Below, one piece after another: positions 27,801 through 43,100 of a stretch of 64,000 nucleotides of DNA. The DNA comes from Oncomelania hupensis (Eukaryota; Mollusca; Gastropoda; Littorinimorpha; Pomatiopsidae). Every line of letters begins with the position of its first letter. Within the stretch, counting starts at the first letter, position 1. Location of the stretch: positions 22,689,700 through 22,753,699 of the forward strand of contig CM072515.1 in NCBI GenBank assembly GCA_036898135.1, read 5' to 3'. The translations under genes were made by a program, and so were the position numbers. The notes beneath the pieces were generated by a model, which saw nothing but the letters and a program-made list of their open reading frames with translations, did not search any database and was not told the DNA's origin.

Positions 27801-30452
27801 AACTTTTCCAATGTAAAACCTGTCATACAGGGTCCCAAGCTTGCGTTTCACAATTATTATTAAGTCAAGCCCAAATGACACTAAATAGTAAAAGCTTGTA
27901 ACTTGTTTTACTGTAATAACTAACTAACAGAACCTACTTCTTACAACTGTATTTACCCATTTTCATTACTATTGCAGACTACCCAAGACGTAAAACCCAG
28001 ATCACTCTAGATTAAACAAATCTTGTAATTGTCTTACTTTGGTCACTAACAGACTCTTATTTATTTATTTATTTTATATAACATCTATTCACATCTGTGA
28101 TATTAGACAACACATCAAATTATATACAAATTAACTAAAAATTTAAAATAAATTTATTAAAATGAACAAAAATAAATATAACGATAAAATTATCTAACAA
28201 AAATCTATAGTTAATGCTTATTTGTGATATTTGATGAGGAAGAAAGCACACTGGCTACCATACATCCAATCATGGAAAATGTATTTAAAATAATAATCAC
28301 AGAATCGTTTTTCTTAAACTTTATTGAGCACGTTTCTTCAACATACTACACTGACCTCAGCCAGGATGTAACGGATCCCAGTCCAGGAGGTCAGCCTGGG
28401 TACAGCGGTGCCGTCAAAGCCAGTGGCTGACAATGGCTCTTTGAACTCCCCAACGGTGAATTGCACTGCCTCTTGCAGCTCATGGAATCCGATGTTAGCG
28501 AAGTCTTCCGGCATGTTCCACCCGCCCTGGCCAAAGCGCGCACGAAGCTGGATGGCGGCGTGGATGTAGCACAGGTTGTGCAGCATGGCCGGCCACTGGC
28601 TGTCAGCCCTGTTGGCCTGCTTCAGGATGTCCGGCTCCATCCAGGACATAGAGCGCACCAGGCTATCCTTCATCACCTAAAACACATGATATGAGATGAG
28701 ACGAGACGAAAAAAGACGAAGCAAGACAAGACATTATTATTATGTCTATCAAGACATTACGACGTGGAGTGCAGGCAAACAACAAACAAGGAGCATTACA
28801 TAATATAACAACAACAAACAAGGAGCATTACATAATATAACAACAACAAACAAGGAGCATTACATAATATAACAACAACAAACAAACATAATATAACAAC
28901 AAACATAATATAACAACAAACAAACATAATATTACTGTAGAGAATGTGAATTTTCGAGTTTTAGTAATATTTCTATTTTTAGAATGTGAGTAATTTTTTT
29001 AACATAAATATATTTCATGTTATTATTTTCATTGGCTGAAAATGTTGAACCAATGAAATAATGAATAGCTGTGAGAAATGGCAATTGGAGCTCACTTGAG
29101 AATGTTTCCCAAGGTGTGAGGTTGTGTCAAGTCATTGTGTCAGGTGTATAGGAAAAAAAAGAGAAAGAAAAAACAGATTTTTATGAAGATTGAAGAGCAA
29201 GAAAGCATCGAGGACTAATAAAGGAGTATATAGGTTCGGTGGACTTTCTCTCTGAAATTGGATTATGTATTGTTCTGTAAAGATTACAGGTATTTATAAT
29301 GTTTTCATGATTGTGAAATGTTGGAGAAGTATATTTTTGCATTTAATGTATTGTGTTGAGAGTTGGTGAGCTGTTGTCCACTAACCTTGGCAACCTCAGA
29401 CAGATAGGCAGACGTGCCTATCTGCCTGTCTACAACATCAACTGTTCGTTTAGGCCTACTTGTGTACAGACTTCCGACTGTTACCTCAGGTAACAAGTTT
29501 TGATTCTTTTGTCTAGGCCTACTTGTGAACAGTCTTCCTCCGGTTACCACAGGTAACAAGTTGTGATTATTTTGGCTCAGGACAAAAAATTGCCAGCATA
29601 ATCTGAAGCATATGGTGTGAAAGTTTGATGTATAATATTGTTGTTTATTTATATAAAGTATTGAGAACATGGAATTTATATTTGTGTTGGTGTTTGCCTG
29701 TGTTAGTGAAAATCTGTGAATTTGGGGGTGTGATAGTTAACAGAGATACTTACATGGACACTTTGTTTTGAATTAGGAGACAGTTATATTTTGCATTCAG
29801 TTAGTTATTATAAACAGGCACCCATCCAAATATCCATCCGTTACAATAACAACAAACATAATATAACAACAAAAATAACATAACAATAAACAAACATAAT
29901 ATAACAACAAAAATAACATAACAATAAACAAACATAATATAACAAACATAATATAGCAACAAACAAACATAATATAACAACAGACATAATATAACAACAA
30001 ACAAACATAATATAACTACAACAAACAAACATAATATAACAAAAACATATAACAACATACATAATATAATAACATCAAACAAACATACTATAACAACAAA
30101 TATAACAACATACATAATATAACAACAACAAACAAACATAATATAACAACCAATAAACAAAATATAACAACAAACATAATATAACAACAAACATATCATA
30201 ACAACAAACAAACATAATATAACAACAACAAACAAACATAATATAACAACAACAAACAAACAGCGTTTTTTGCTATAAACACAACGACATGCAATGCAAC
30301 TTAATGAACAAACTGAACATCAGGCCATCAACAATAAAGCACAAGATTTTGTTTCTGTAAAGTAAATTCAGTTTTCTTCTATTGCCACAATAATAATTAC
30401 ACATCCTACTTGTAACACAATTTGAAAGCATGTTATGTGAACTAATATATAT

Positions 30453-30488
<36 letters not shown>

Positions 30489-30525
30489 AATGAGCAGGAG
30501 GAAGAAGAAGAAGAAGAAGAAGAAG

Positions 30526-30567
<42 letters not shown>

Positions 30568-33500
30568 AACCACAACAACACCACCATGTCAGGAGTTTTT
30601 AAAAAAAAAATTGGCATCTCAAAAACCATACCTTTGGTGAGCTGATGATGGCTTTGACCGAGTTCTGCATGAGTCGTACAGGCAGGACGCCAAGCATGGC
30701 TTTGGTGGTGATCCACAGCCGGAAAGGTTGGTCAGCTTGGGGCGTCGCTGGTGCGTTCTCTGCTAGCAGGCTTTCCACCGCGTTCAGCAGGTGAGGACAG
30801 TTGTGTGCATTGTGCAGCAGCACCCACTGGCCCTATACAGTAACAAACAACATGGAATAGGAAAACACTGCGGAGGAAATAAGTTAGGTAGCAGAATTTG
30901 CACCAGGCTAGTAATTTAAACTTATTTTGAAAAAAAAAATAGTACAGTATAGCAGTTTCGGTGAGTGGTTAGATATTTGTAGAGTCTGTAGTCGGTTCTC
31001 TTTCCATGTCTTGTCCTATTTGATCGAATACTTCAGAAAACTGTTCCTGTGACCAGGCCTATTCCAATGAACTTTAAAAAAAAATGTATATACAGGTATG
31101 TTCAAACATGGCAAAGAGTGAATTAAATTTCAGGTATGATAATGCAAACTGCAGGAGACAAATTCAATACAGTTTTGCAGATGTCTACTTTCAATGGGCT
31201 CACTCGTATCTATTTTATATATATATATTTTTTTGTCTGAAACGCGCACGATAGATCTAATCGTTTCGATTTGCAAGGTATTCAATAATAGTGTTTATTT
31301 AACTTTGATTTGAGTTTGCGTTGTGGTTAGAAGAAGCTTTGTATAACGTTGATAATTTTCGTTAGTCGATATTATTGGAGAATTCTCTAGATTCGCGTGT
31401 TTACTGTCGATAGAAATTTCCCGATAAATGTCGAAGTTTGAGAACGTTCCTGGAATGTTTAGAAATATGTATGACGTAAGTCAGTGATGACGAAGTTAGA
31501 AGCGATTGGTTAAATTGCATCATACGCGATTGATCCAGGGTGATCGGGAGTATGAAGAGACTATATAAGTGCCGCACTGTTTCAAAAAAAGTTGTTGTGA
31601 GAGTTGTTGAGTTGAGTTGAGAATTGTATGCAGATGTTGATGTATGCTGAATAAAAGTGGAAAACTTCATACGAAGACTCAGTGACTTGTATGCTGATTG
31701 AACGGGTTAAGTGGATAATCGAATCCGAGATTACACTCATCAGGAGCATTCACGCATTGGGGCTGAATCTACTACTGATAGAAAACACCACCATCAAACA
31801 GAGTGTAACAATGAGTATGTGTGCATGCAGAGGTTGATGAAAGTAATTGATATGTGTTTCTAGAGAGTAGGCCACTTTAGCTTAGCTGGTTGATGATTTT
31901 TTAAAAAAATATTGTATTATTATTATTAACCCTATTTTGGAACAATGGATGACATTTTCTTACTACATCAGCATTAAAACTATAGTTTAGGAAAGATGGA
32001 AGTTGTTTTCTTGTAAATAAATGTCTCACACATGAAAAATTTCTCTTGAAAGAAAAGGTCCCAGGGTTGAATGTGTTTGGACCCATTTTTATTCCTCTCA
32101 CACCCAACTTCAATCCACACGTACCTGCCACATATGGATGTTCTCCATTGCAAACACTGTCAATACTTTTAGGCTTATATACCCAGTCAAGCAAGCTAAC
32201 ACCAACCTCGGCCATGCCTTTCTGGATCTGCTTCCGGACAGACCTCTCTGCAGCAGCGCTGTTGTCGGTGAGGAAGATCTCCACATGACTGTTCTGCTTG
32301 CGGTGAGCAAAGTCCAGGAACAGCTTGACGCACACCTCCGCCTCGTTGTCAAACAGCAAGATGATGGGGATGGTGGGCGTGCTCTGGCGCAGCAGTGTGG
32401 AGAAGTCTGGAGGAACATCTGTCGCATATCTAGCCAACAAGAGAGTCACTCGTGATTTAACAACTATGACAACATTATTATTTATCTTCCAATGAATTAC
32501 TTCATTAACAATGGTCTCTCAAAAAACATTTGTCAATAAATTACAAAGGGTTTATTTACTGTTAAGCAGAAGAAAGGGGGAAAAAAGATAAATAACTCGT
32601 ACCATTTTTTTAATGTTTGCCTTTATTAAATACAAAAAAAGGGTTCCTTGGGGTAATATATTACAGTAAACAGGGCTTATTGTTATAGTACCATGAATTT
32701 TACTGTTGGTTTATCTATGTGGCCTTACACCTCTTTCTTTCTTTCTAACTGCAATGAGTATGAACTCAAATGTTGTGAGGGCCTGTTCTGTATAAGATTT
32801 CATCAGCGAGTGGCACCTTGGGCAGCTTGAGTTAGATTCTGTCACTGTCAGTGCCTTGAGCATCTCCTGAGCTGGAACAGCACTATATAAAAGTGATTAA
32901 ATAAATCACCATCATCATCCTTCAAAACACACACGTCTTTTTCTACAGCTATAGCAATGATCTTCATACAGGATAAACATCACAAACGCTTCTTCCTCTT
33001 GCTCTTCATTGGTCATTTCCGAAGCAGTTCATCTGTGGTAATTTTTTTTTTTCAAAAGAACTCGAAACAACCAAATGTTACACCATTTTAACCAAATCAG
33101 AGTGATTTTGTCTGTCTGATGATTGAGCTCAAGCTTGAAAAAATTTTCTTTGTAATATTTTTGTCTTGTTTTTATCCCAAATAGCATTTGTTTAGTTTGT
33201 GTTCATTGGTTTCTGCTTATTGTAAATTTTGAATGCTGGCAGGTCTGTTTTATTGCATTCATCCAACCAAATGGTACACAGCCAGTCTGTATTAAAACTT
33301 CAAACCTCAAAGCTGTGCTACAAATCTCACTCTCTACATGCCATTTCCAGTCTCCTCATAGAAAGCACAGTCAACAGTATAGACTCACTTTTTGCCCAGA
33401 ACACTGCTGATGAAGACATTGGCTGCGTGGATCAGTCTGTCACTTCGCACAGCTCGCACCACGCACAGCCGCTGCATCGGCTTGTACGTGTCATCCATCT

Positions 33501-36451
33501 TGTCTGGCAGGGGTTGCAACTCAGGCGAGTCGCTCTCACACAAGTTGCGCCACTGGGTCTCACGACCGTCTCTTGGCATGCGGTCAAACATCTCTTGGAA
33601 CCACTCAAAATGAGTCGCAAGGACCTGAAACAATTAACAGTTCCATAGAATAACATACTGAACTTTAGTTTGCCTTTCTTGTATAAGGTGAGCTTCTATC
33701 GTTGGAACAAGGGAAAATTAGCTCTACATCACACCGCTTCTGGTATTCTTATTTCAATAAAATGTCCTACTTACCTCCATGCTAGCATGTCATGGTCAGT
33801 TTGGTGGATAAAAAAAAATCCACTTCCCCAAAAAATCACTCTTCTTCTTGCTCTATCTATTATCAACCAAGCTTTAATTTCTCGTCCCCACTGTTTTGCC
33901 TTACCTGCAGGTTGTGGAATTGGTCGTCGGTCATCCAGTCAAATGGTTTCTTGGCTTGCACGATACGCGAGTCTGGAGGTTGGATGTAACCCAGTGCTGA
34001 CATGACCACTGAGCTGTAGTTGGGTGAGACAATGTATTCCCTCTCCCCTGGACCCAGGTTACTCTGGCTCTCCTCCACCTAGAATGCAAAATTAGGCAAT
34101 AAAACCTTATCAGTGATATTATAACATATGTTTTCTAAAACATGGTAAATTATAGATATGTGAAGACTGGGAAAGTTTAGTGAGACATGGTTTATTTATT
34201 GAATCATTCTTATACAGTGTTTTTTCCAGATCAAGAGCTGCTCAAAGTACTGTTGAAAACAGTCAAATATGCAAAAGTATAGGCAGGATTGATAACTAAA
34301 ACATGATGAAGCAAATCAAGTCGAATTTGCCTTGGAAACATACACAATAAAATAGTCTATTGTCTTCTTTTTAAATTTGTTAAAGCCTTTTAGGAATGAA
34401 TCATATATTGCCCACTCACAATGAAGACTGCACTTTGTTAAAAAATAAATGATAAACCAAATCATCAAAGGCTGCTACCATACAAATGCATAGCTTTGCA
34501 CAACCAAACCTAGTGTAATATTTCCAAATATTATCTAGAAAGACCAAAAAACAAAACAAAACCCAACAAAAAATCAAAGCTATATTCAATGTTAAGCGCA
34601 GCACACAACTTCATGCTGACATATGCTCAGGGCACTGGAAGATTGGATTGGATTAGATTGCATGGTCGTTTGAATAGCACTGAAACCCCAAACTGTGTCT
34701 GTAGTTGATTTTTCTTATTTATTTATTGCAGTTTATTTTAATACTGGTCAGCAAAGCCTGGCTTAATTTCTCTGTTTGAGATACTAATAAAGTGATCCTG
34801 AATCTTGAACATCATAGAAATCTCACTGACCTCGATAGCTAGCAAGAGGGAGTACACCAGTCTGTCCCTCTCAAAGAGACTGCGCATGGTGGAAGTAAAG
34901 GCACTGTAGGTCAGCTTGTCAATCAAGGCCTTCACCGCTGAACGGTCAGAGTGGCTGATAGCTGCTTGGAACAGAGCTGTGAACTGGCTGAAGGAGGTCT
35001 GATACAAGGGGTTGATCTCACGCATGTACTGAGTGGTGTCGAAGCAGACAGCTGCTCGCTGAGCGATAACTCTGAACCCTTCTCTGGCTTTCTGAATGGA
35101 GTTGGAGCTGTGAGCAATACGCGCCAAACTGCAACGTCGAAGGAGACAATAATTCGTCAGAAAAGGATGATAATGATGATGATGTTGACTTGCAGAGCCC
35201 TGGGATTCATGTCACAATGGACAATGTGCAACTTGAGCACAACTTTATAGAGATGTACACAAGTCTACATCATCATTAGAGTGAGGTATAGCAAAGCATA
35301 GTTGTTCTAATACATATTATAAGGATCAAAATTGTGTAAGTTGACATTTTTCCTAATGTTATATTCTAAAGAAGTTTTTTTGCCAATAATTAATTTATGG
35401 AATAATAACATAAGGATCACAATTGTAAAATTTTACTCTTTTTTGCATAATGTTATTTTCAAAAAGAAGACATTGTTATTAACAATTAATCCATTGATTA
35501 ATATTTACCCTAAAATATTTCTTCAAATTTTGTTTCCCTTATCCATAACAGATAAATGAATTGTAGTTGCATTTACTGGCTATGAAGGGACAGGATAACA
35601 ATTTAACAAAAATGGAAAACAAAAAGTTGCAATTACTGAATTAGTGTCGTTTTTAGTATGTTTTACTTCTTGTCAACATTGTACCTGCTTGCATTTTAGA
35701 ACCATATAGGATTACATTTCTGGTACCCTACAAATACTCCTTGAAACAATACTAACAAAGAGATTCCTTTGAACGCAGAACAGATGGAACAACTTGTGGT
35801 TATTTCAAGTTCACAGAAGTCACTGCAAAACATCCTCCACTTACGTGTCTTGTGTCTCATCAAACTGTTTCTTGAGATCTGCTAGCTTTCGGGTGGCTTG
35901 CAGGTCGTTCATCAGCCTTACATCACTGGACAACTGTTGCCGCATGTGTTTCTCCAGCCTGTCCAGGTTCAGCATATTCTCTTCCTTCTCCTACAAGCAG
36001 AACAAAATATGGGTACAGCTTTCATATTATTTTATATGACAGCGGGGTGTTGCTTGGTGGTCTAAGGCACAGGCCATGCATACATGCATCTTCAGTCAAA
36101 CCTCTGTCATTCCACATTGTATAAGACCAATCTGCTTCCACCTAAAGGGTCACATTTGATGACATGTCAAAGTAATGATGAGGGGTGCCTGGTGGCTCAG
36201 TTGATAGTGAGCTCCTTTCCTATGCCTAAAGGTCACGGGTTCAAACCCCGCATGGGACGAATTTATTTGACTAAGGTACAAGGCCTTTTTTTTAGGACAT
36301 ATATAGCGGATTTTCTCTGGTTATTCTGGTTTCCTCCCTCCCTTCAATAAGGGTATTGGATGCAGTCAATTTAAAATTTCAAAAATACAAATTTATATTG
36401 CTGCACTTTGGGTTCAACTGAAGAAAAGGCGCATGAAAGTATCCTGTATTA

Positions 36452-36509
<58 letters not shown>

Positions 36510-39500
36510 GTTTGTGATGCTGTTATCTCTACAAGCTAATAGTTTTCTTCTTCTTTTTTTTTTTTTTTAAAGCTGGTCGTTTCTAACCTACACAGTGAAA
36601 TTGGTATTGCATGTGGAAATCATCCTATACTTGTGCAAAATCTCACCTGTCTTAGGGCAGAGCTTTCATTCTCCAGCCTGGCCTTCTCGTGGGCCATGAA
36701 GATGTTGAGCAGCTCTTCCTCCACACACTGGCGACTTTGCTGGAAGTACAGCACGGAGGTGTAGGCAGCCAAGGAGTGGGGTACAGTCTGCGGTTCTCCT
36801 GTCGTGTGGAGGAACAACCGGAACCGTGGATCACACTCCACTTCATGGTCCGTCACCTGTAAAATAAAAGAATAGACCATAAGTGGAGAAACAAACTTTG
36901 GCCAGCACGCCCACATGTTGCGTTTCTGAGACGAGAGTTGTCCTCCTGGATAACTCTAGGTAACTACTACAAACCAAACAAAAGACAAGTTACCTCCCAT
37001 TCCGAATAAGGCTATTCCAACCAAGGTCATAAAAAGAATCTGCATAGAAAAACCTTCTTGGGACACTTACTCAGGGTTCCCACTTACTGGCAGTAAAAAA
37101 ATTCAAGGGGTTTTCAAGGGGTTTTCAAGGGATTGCAGAAGCTGCCGGTAGCCTAGGTCAGTCAGCAAGGGCTCCAGTTCTTCACAGATGGTAGAAGCAA
37201 AAGCATGGCCAAGGAACTTAGAAGTCAGATATTCTGTGGACACTTTACCTTCTGACCAAAACCTGATGTGAATGTCCAACTGTTTCTGTTTTAATTCCTT
37301 GTTCAATGACTCGTCGAACAAAAGCACATACTCATTCTGTGATGGAGCGATGCCAAAGGTTGCCAAGTATCTGCTTTTTGTCTCTCCACACTTGTAGTTG
37401 AGTGCAACTGGTGACTGCTTAAACATTTTTGAAAATAAAAACGCATTGTCCTGAGCTGATCTGAAACTATGGTGACTGTTCACAAGGTGGATGGTCCACA
37501 ATACTTCAGCTTCAAGCACTTCGGTCCCCGAAATTGATGTGGGGATGCTAGGCTGGCATTGTTTGTTTGCTGGTGTGACAGCTGTCTGCAAAGATGTACT
37601 TGCACTTGCAGACACGAATTCTGCAAGCTTTACAACAGGTTTGCTTGCTTTCTGAAGTTCCATGTGCTTTTTTCCTTTCGTGTGGCTTACTACAGCCGCC
37701 TCTCCCATTGCACGAACATCGACATTTTTTTTGCACAATTTGCAATAAAATGCATGCTTGTCTTCCACCTCCTTTATCCAAAAGCTGAACTCCTCCTTCT
37801 TCAGCCATGACTTTTGAAAAACGCAACTGCCCTTCGGCATTTTCAGCAACGAAGACAGAAAATCAAACAGGCGAAACAGCGGAAGTTTTTACCGGAAACA
37901 AGAAGTTCGCATAGCAATAATTAGAGTTATGTCCCTTGTTAGCAGACGACCAATTACGACCATTGTAACCGGCATCGACGATCGGTAGAAAATCGTTTTA
38001 TTTAAACAAGGGTTGTTTTCTTTCTTTTAGAAAAAAAACTTGTTTAAAAAAAAGTTGTTAGATAGGCAAGCGATTTCACAATGGTAATTTTCAAGGGGTT
38101 TTCAAGGGGAAGCCGATATTTCGCTGATTTTCAAGGGTTTTTCAAGGGTCTCAAGGGTCCCCTCAATTTTCAAGGGATTTCAAGGATTTCAAGGGGCCGT
38201 ACGAACCCTGCTTACTACCAACAAAAAACAAAAACAATAACCCTCCAACACCGCTTTAGTGTATGCAAAACAGGGACAGAATCTGCCCCTCCCTTCCCCT
38301 TCTCAAACACACCAAAAAAAGGAAGTAGTAGTATATTTTTTATTAAAGTTCATAATTATGTAGTAGATGATATAGAATCTACCAAATTATATATGGGCGT
38401 TAACCGCAGCCATTCTTATTTAATAGTTTACAAGAGTTATGTTCCTTCAATATCTCTTCTCTCTATAATTTTAGTTTTGACGGCAAGAAATTAATTTTTT
38501 GTTTATAGTTTATTTATATTAAAATAAATATCATCCTTTAGATTATAAATTAATGCTAGGGTATGAAAATAATGAAAGTAATTATTTTATACATTATTTG
38601 AGAGACTTTTTTTTTCTTCTCCCATGGAGGTTGTAAGATGAGAGGTTGCAGCCTTGTCTCTGCTCGCAAAAAGGTTTCGCCTAAGGAGCAGGTTTTTAGT
38701 GTTTGTGTTTTTTATTTTTATTTTTACGTTTTTAGTTTGTATGTAGTTGGCTTAGTCTTGGTTAGATTTGGTTTATTATGGTAGGTTTCAGTATTTTATT
38801 TTTAAAGACAAGGTAAAGACAGTCATGGGAAATAAAATAGAAAACATAAGTTCTTTCACTGGTTTATTTTTATTCATTTAATGTTAATTTAATATTGTGT
38901 ATTTTTTATATTAGATATCCCAGTGCATCCTCTCAAGGACTTAGAAATAAAACAAATATCAATCAAAGTTATCGAAATTAATATTTTATTCTTTCTTTGT
39001 ATTTTTTTGTAAATGATTTGTCTTTTCTTTTCTTCTGTTAACCCCTTCCCTGCCACAGTGAAAAAGCACATCTGTATTCCTGTATGCCGGAGCAAAATGT
39101 GACTTTTGAGGGTGTGTTCACTAAAACGTAAATAATTCAGGTATTTAAAACGATATCTCTTAGATATTTGGCAAGTTTTTTTCTAACATCACTGGCTTCA
39201 ATTTCAAGTAAAAATAGTTTCATTTGACAAGACATAAATTTTTTAGTAATTATTTATTCTTGTTTTTTTTCCGTGATAGGCATTTTCGGAACATAAAAAT
39301 GCACTTCATCACAAAAATGCATGACCGAACACAACAAAAAACTGGTGTAATAAAAGGACAAACATCAACCACTCAATAAACTGCTTGGTAATCAACTTTA
39401 TTGCTATATCATCCACAGAAATAATGGTACAGAGACACTTGGTTCGTAGCTGACATCATTATCATCGTCAATCCCTACCTCAGACAAAAGAGGGTGATGC

Positions 39501-42500
39501 TGATTGCAATCAGTTTCTTCCTTGTCTGCTTCGCTGTCACTTCTATCTCTAAGGTCTTCATCATCACTGTCTTGATCATTTAGGACCTCTTGAAGCACTT
39601 CAAGTACTAAATATTGTCTGAAAACAGACCTTTTTTAGTGCCCCCACGTCGTCCACCGTCCGCCATATTGGTTCAGGACTGAACACTGAAAACTTCTGAA
39701 GTTTACAAAAATACGCAAATTTCGTTTTTTGCAATTTTTAATAACGGTCAAAGGGAAGAAACCGTTGGTTTGAGATGTCTAACTGCTCTGCCAATGGTTA
39801 CTGCGGTTACCTCCCTTCTTGGGTGAATACAGAACGCTGACGAATAACACATAAACGGCGTTCGTAGTTGGGCACACAGGAAGCAGAAAAACACCAGTTA
39901 AGGGGTTAAGAGTTGTAGATGTGTGGTCTTTCCTGTCTAAATAAATTTTAAATCTGTATAACCCATCACTCGGTTACACATAAAACATTCAGTCAAAAAG
40001 GACTAAAAACACTTTGTCAAAAGAAAGTTCTGTATACGACTTACAATGACTTTGAACCTGGACTTCCCGTTGATGAAGCTGACGCAGTTTGCAATGGTGT
40101 CAATGAAGCGGCCATCAGCCATCAGCTGCTGAATGTCGCAGTCAGTCACCAACAGCGGTATGCCATCTGCCAGGCAGTTCTCCAGCTGGGACCTCATTTC
40201 CTGCAAAATAATTGGTAACTATCAGTAAAGAAAACCGAAGTTGTATACTATAATACAACAAGCATTGGATAGGATTGGGGCTGACCTATGTTTTGCCACC
40301 ATGGATGAAAAGGTCAAAAGGGGAAGATTGGGGTTGGTGTTTGAGTAGATAATAACCACAAAATCACAAATGCTCTGAATTGAATATAACCATAGCACAT
40401 CCAATACAGCTCTGAAAAAAGCCATAGAATGATAGGGGGAAAAAATAAATCAAACAGAAATTTAATTTTCTTTCTTATGTCATCCCTGAGCCACCTCCCC
40501 CTCCCACCCCTTTTTCCATCAGAATATTGTTATTGTCAGTGAAAAAGCTACAAAAAATACAAACAAAAACAACTGAATAACAAGTAATCACAAACATTAA
40601 CTACAGCCTTTTTAAAGTAACAACATAACAACACCCACTACTACAGTGGAACCTCCGGTATCCGTCTCTCTGGTATACGACTCCCTCTGTTATGTGACCT
40701 GAAAACTTCTGACGGATTCACTTCCAATAATAAATGACCTCTGGTATACGACAACCTCGTGTATGCGACCAGCGACCGTGTCTTAAGCCCTTTATACGAC
40801 CGTCTTAGGCAATTTAAAAGAGATATCAGTTAATTTATTGTCTGTACCTTTCGTTTTTTCTCTCATGTTAGTGTACGCCTTCTGTTGTCTGCTATTTCAG
40901 GTTCGCAAGTAAGGGACATTACTCGACTACACTGGCTTGTCAAATGGCGTCACGCAAGAGGAAAGTTTTGAGTTTGCAAGAGAGAATGAAAGTGATTGAA
41001 AGAAGCAAAATGGGGAGAGTTGTTTGTCTATTGCAAGAAGTTTAGACGTTGGGAAGACCCAAATTCAGCTCATCATAAAGGATAAGGAATCTGTGAAACA
41101 TGGGAGAGTGGAGAAAGTGGCGAAAGGAAAACATTGAAACTGAGAGCTTCTGCACTGACAGACTTAGGACCTGATTAATCGAAAACATTCTTCAATTTAA
41201 AAGTTTTTCCCTGTTCAAAATGTCTGAAGACCCGACTGTTTTCTATTTTTGAAGTTGTGACTAAAAGACAAAGCTAAAAATGAAACATGTTTCACAGTTT
41301 TCTTTGTCAGAGAATACATGCTGGTGAGTGTGAAAATTATGACCACATACCCCTCCGAGCCTGACCCTCCCTCCCCCCCCCACCCCTTATCCCTTGTTTT
41401 CGGTATAAGACCACCTCTATTATAAGACCGTTTTTTCTCAGATTTTGGATGGTCGTATACCGGAGGTTCCACTGTAATACAAAATACCAATGAGTAAATC
41501 TTCGCTCACATGGTACTTGACGACGACCAGTTCTCGGCCCTGGTAGAGACCCACTAGCCAGTCAAGAACGCGGGAGGTTGGGTCACATATAAGTGGCCAA
41601 GCAGTCATGCTAGCCTCTTGCATCAAGAAACAAGAGTTCTCCAGCATCAGGCGTGTGGTCGGCAGGCGTTGCATCTCTAGCTTCATGATGTCAATCTGAA
41701 CACGCAAGACAAAAGTTAGTTTTCCATAAAAAAACATTTGATAACATTAATCAGTGATTACACATAATCTCAATCTAGAACATTCTTTTTAAAATTTGTT
41801 TAAGTCAAATTGTATATGGACCGCCTATGTTTACGGTATTCAACATCAAAGGGTCATGTCTAACGGGTGAAGCTTTATAGGGAACAGCACTTTGTTTAAC
41901 ATGACCCCTTCATGTTACGAAACATCATGATAGCAATAGTTAATATACAAGCAACAAACAATATTCAACTACAAACATTGGACTTTTCATCAAATCAAAA
42001 GGTTGAGTCTATTAAAAACCAATAAATCAAACCATGCAAAGCTGCAAACTTACGGGAGTGTAGAGGAACTCTATGAGCTCCATGTTTCGAAACAGCAAGT
42101 TTTTGTGCAGTGGAAGGCCATGATGTTCACACACTTGCATAAAGAACTCTCCCATTCTTAACCTGTTGAAGAATTCACAAAAGAACTAGATAGAAAAATG
42201 CACGATGAACTGGGACTATAACAAATTGTTTTCTAGAAACAGCTGCCAGATCACACTCATTATCATCAATACTGGTATTGGATGCAGTCAATATAAGAAT
42301 TTAAAAATTACACATTTCTTCCTTTCCATCTTTCCCTGCCTTTACACCACATGTTTAAGTAATAAGATGAGTGTTTGTTGTGTGTGTGTGTGACTGGGTG
42401 AAGCATGTGAGTGTGAAACATTTCACTGTCAAGAGGGCTCATGTTCATTCTACCTGGTGTCAACATTGACAGCACCACTGTAGGTGAGGAAACCAGCGGC

Positions 42501-42973
42501 GGTGAGACAGTTGGCGATCAGCAGTTCATTGCTGCTGTTGTCCTTCACATACTGCCTCCACAGAGACTCCTGGTCCTTTAGACTGCACAACCATATAGCA
42601 GGCCATAGGATGTCAAACTTGGTAACATTCACATACCCACCCATGGATCAACACATATCACTTACTACAACCAGTTTTAGTCTGATAGGCCTGTTTGTAC
42701 ATTGCAAAACAGTGTACAGAAATTCCTCTAACTTTCAGAAAAAAAAAGTATATCTAAGTACACTGCATGAATGATCCAAACCAAAACATCCATGCAAGTG
42801 CATTGTAGCGCATCATTTAATTCAATGTCAATACATTTTTGGGGGGAGAGTTAACATGAATAAAGAATTTTGTTTTTACAGCAATTGTAGTTTGTGCACT
42901 AACTGTTTGTCTTGGTGATTTTATGCACTTTGAACAGATAAAGTGTCTGATATGTGTGCTTTACAAAATAAAC

Positions 42974-43046
<73 letters not shown>

Positions 43047-43060
43047 GTTATTACTATTAC

Positions 43061-43100
<40 letters not shown>

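Noticed and set aside
27363..27881. 172-residue minus-strand frame as one exon
   Set aside because: Only 27563-27674 is a dynein exon. The left part is a dispersed repeat found again at 48.5 kb and the right part is intron.
28778..28880. Regularly spaced 32-base repeats resembling a CRISPR array
   Set aside because: The units are contiguous without unique spacers, in a eukaryotic intron; this is a minisatellite.
29797..30259. Val/Leu/Cys/Tyr-rich membrane-like frames
   Set aside because: Artefacts of the ATAATATAACAAC minisatellite.
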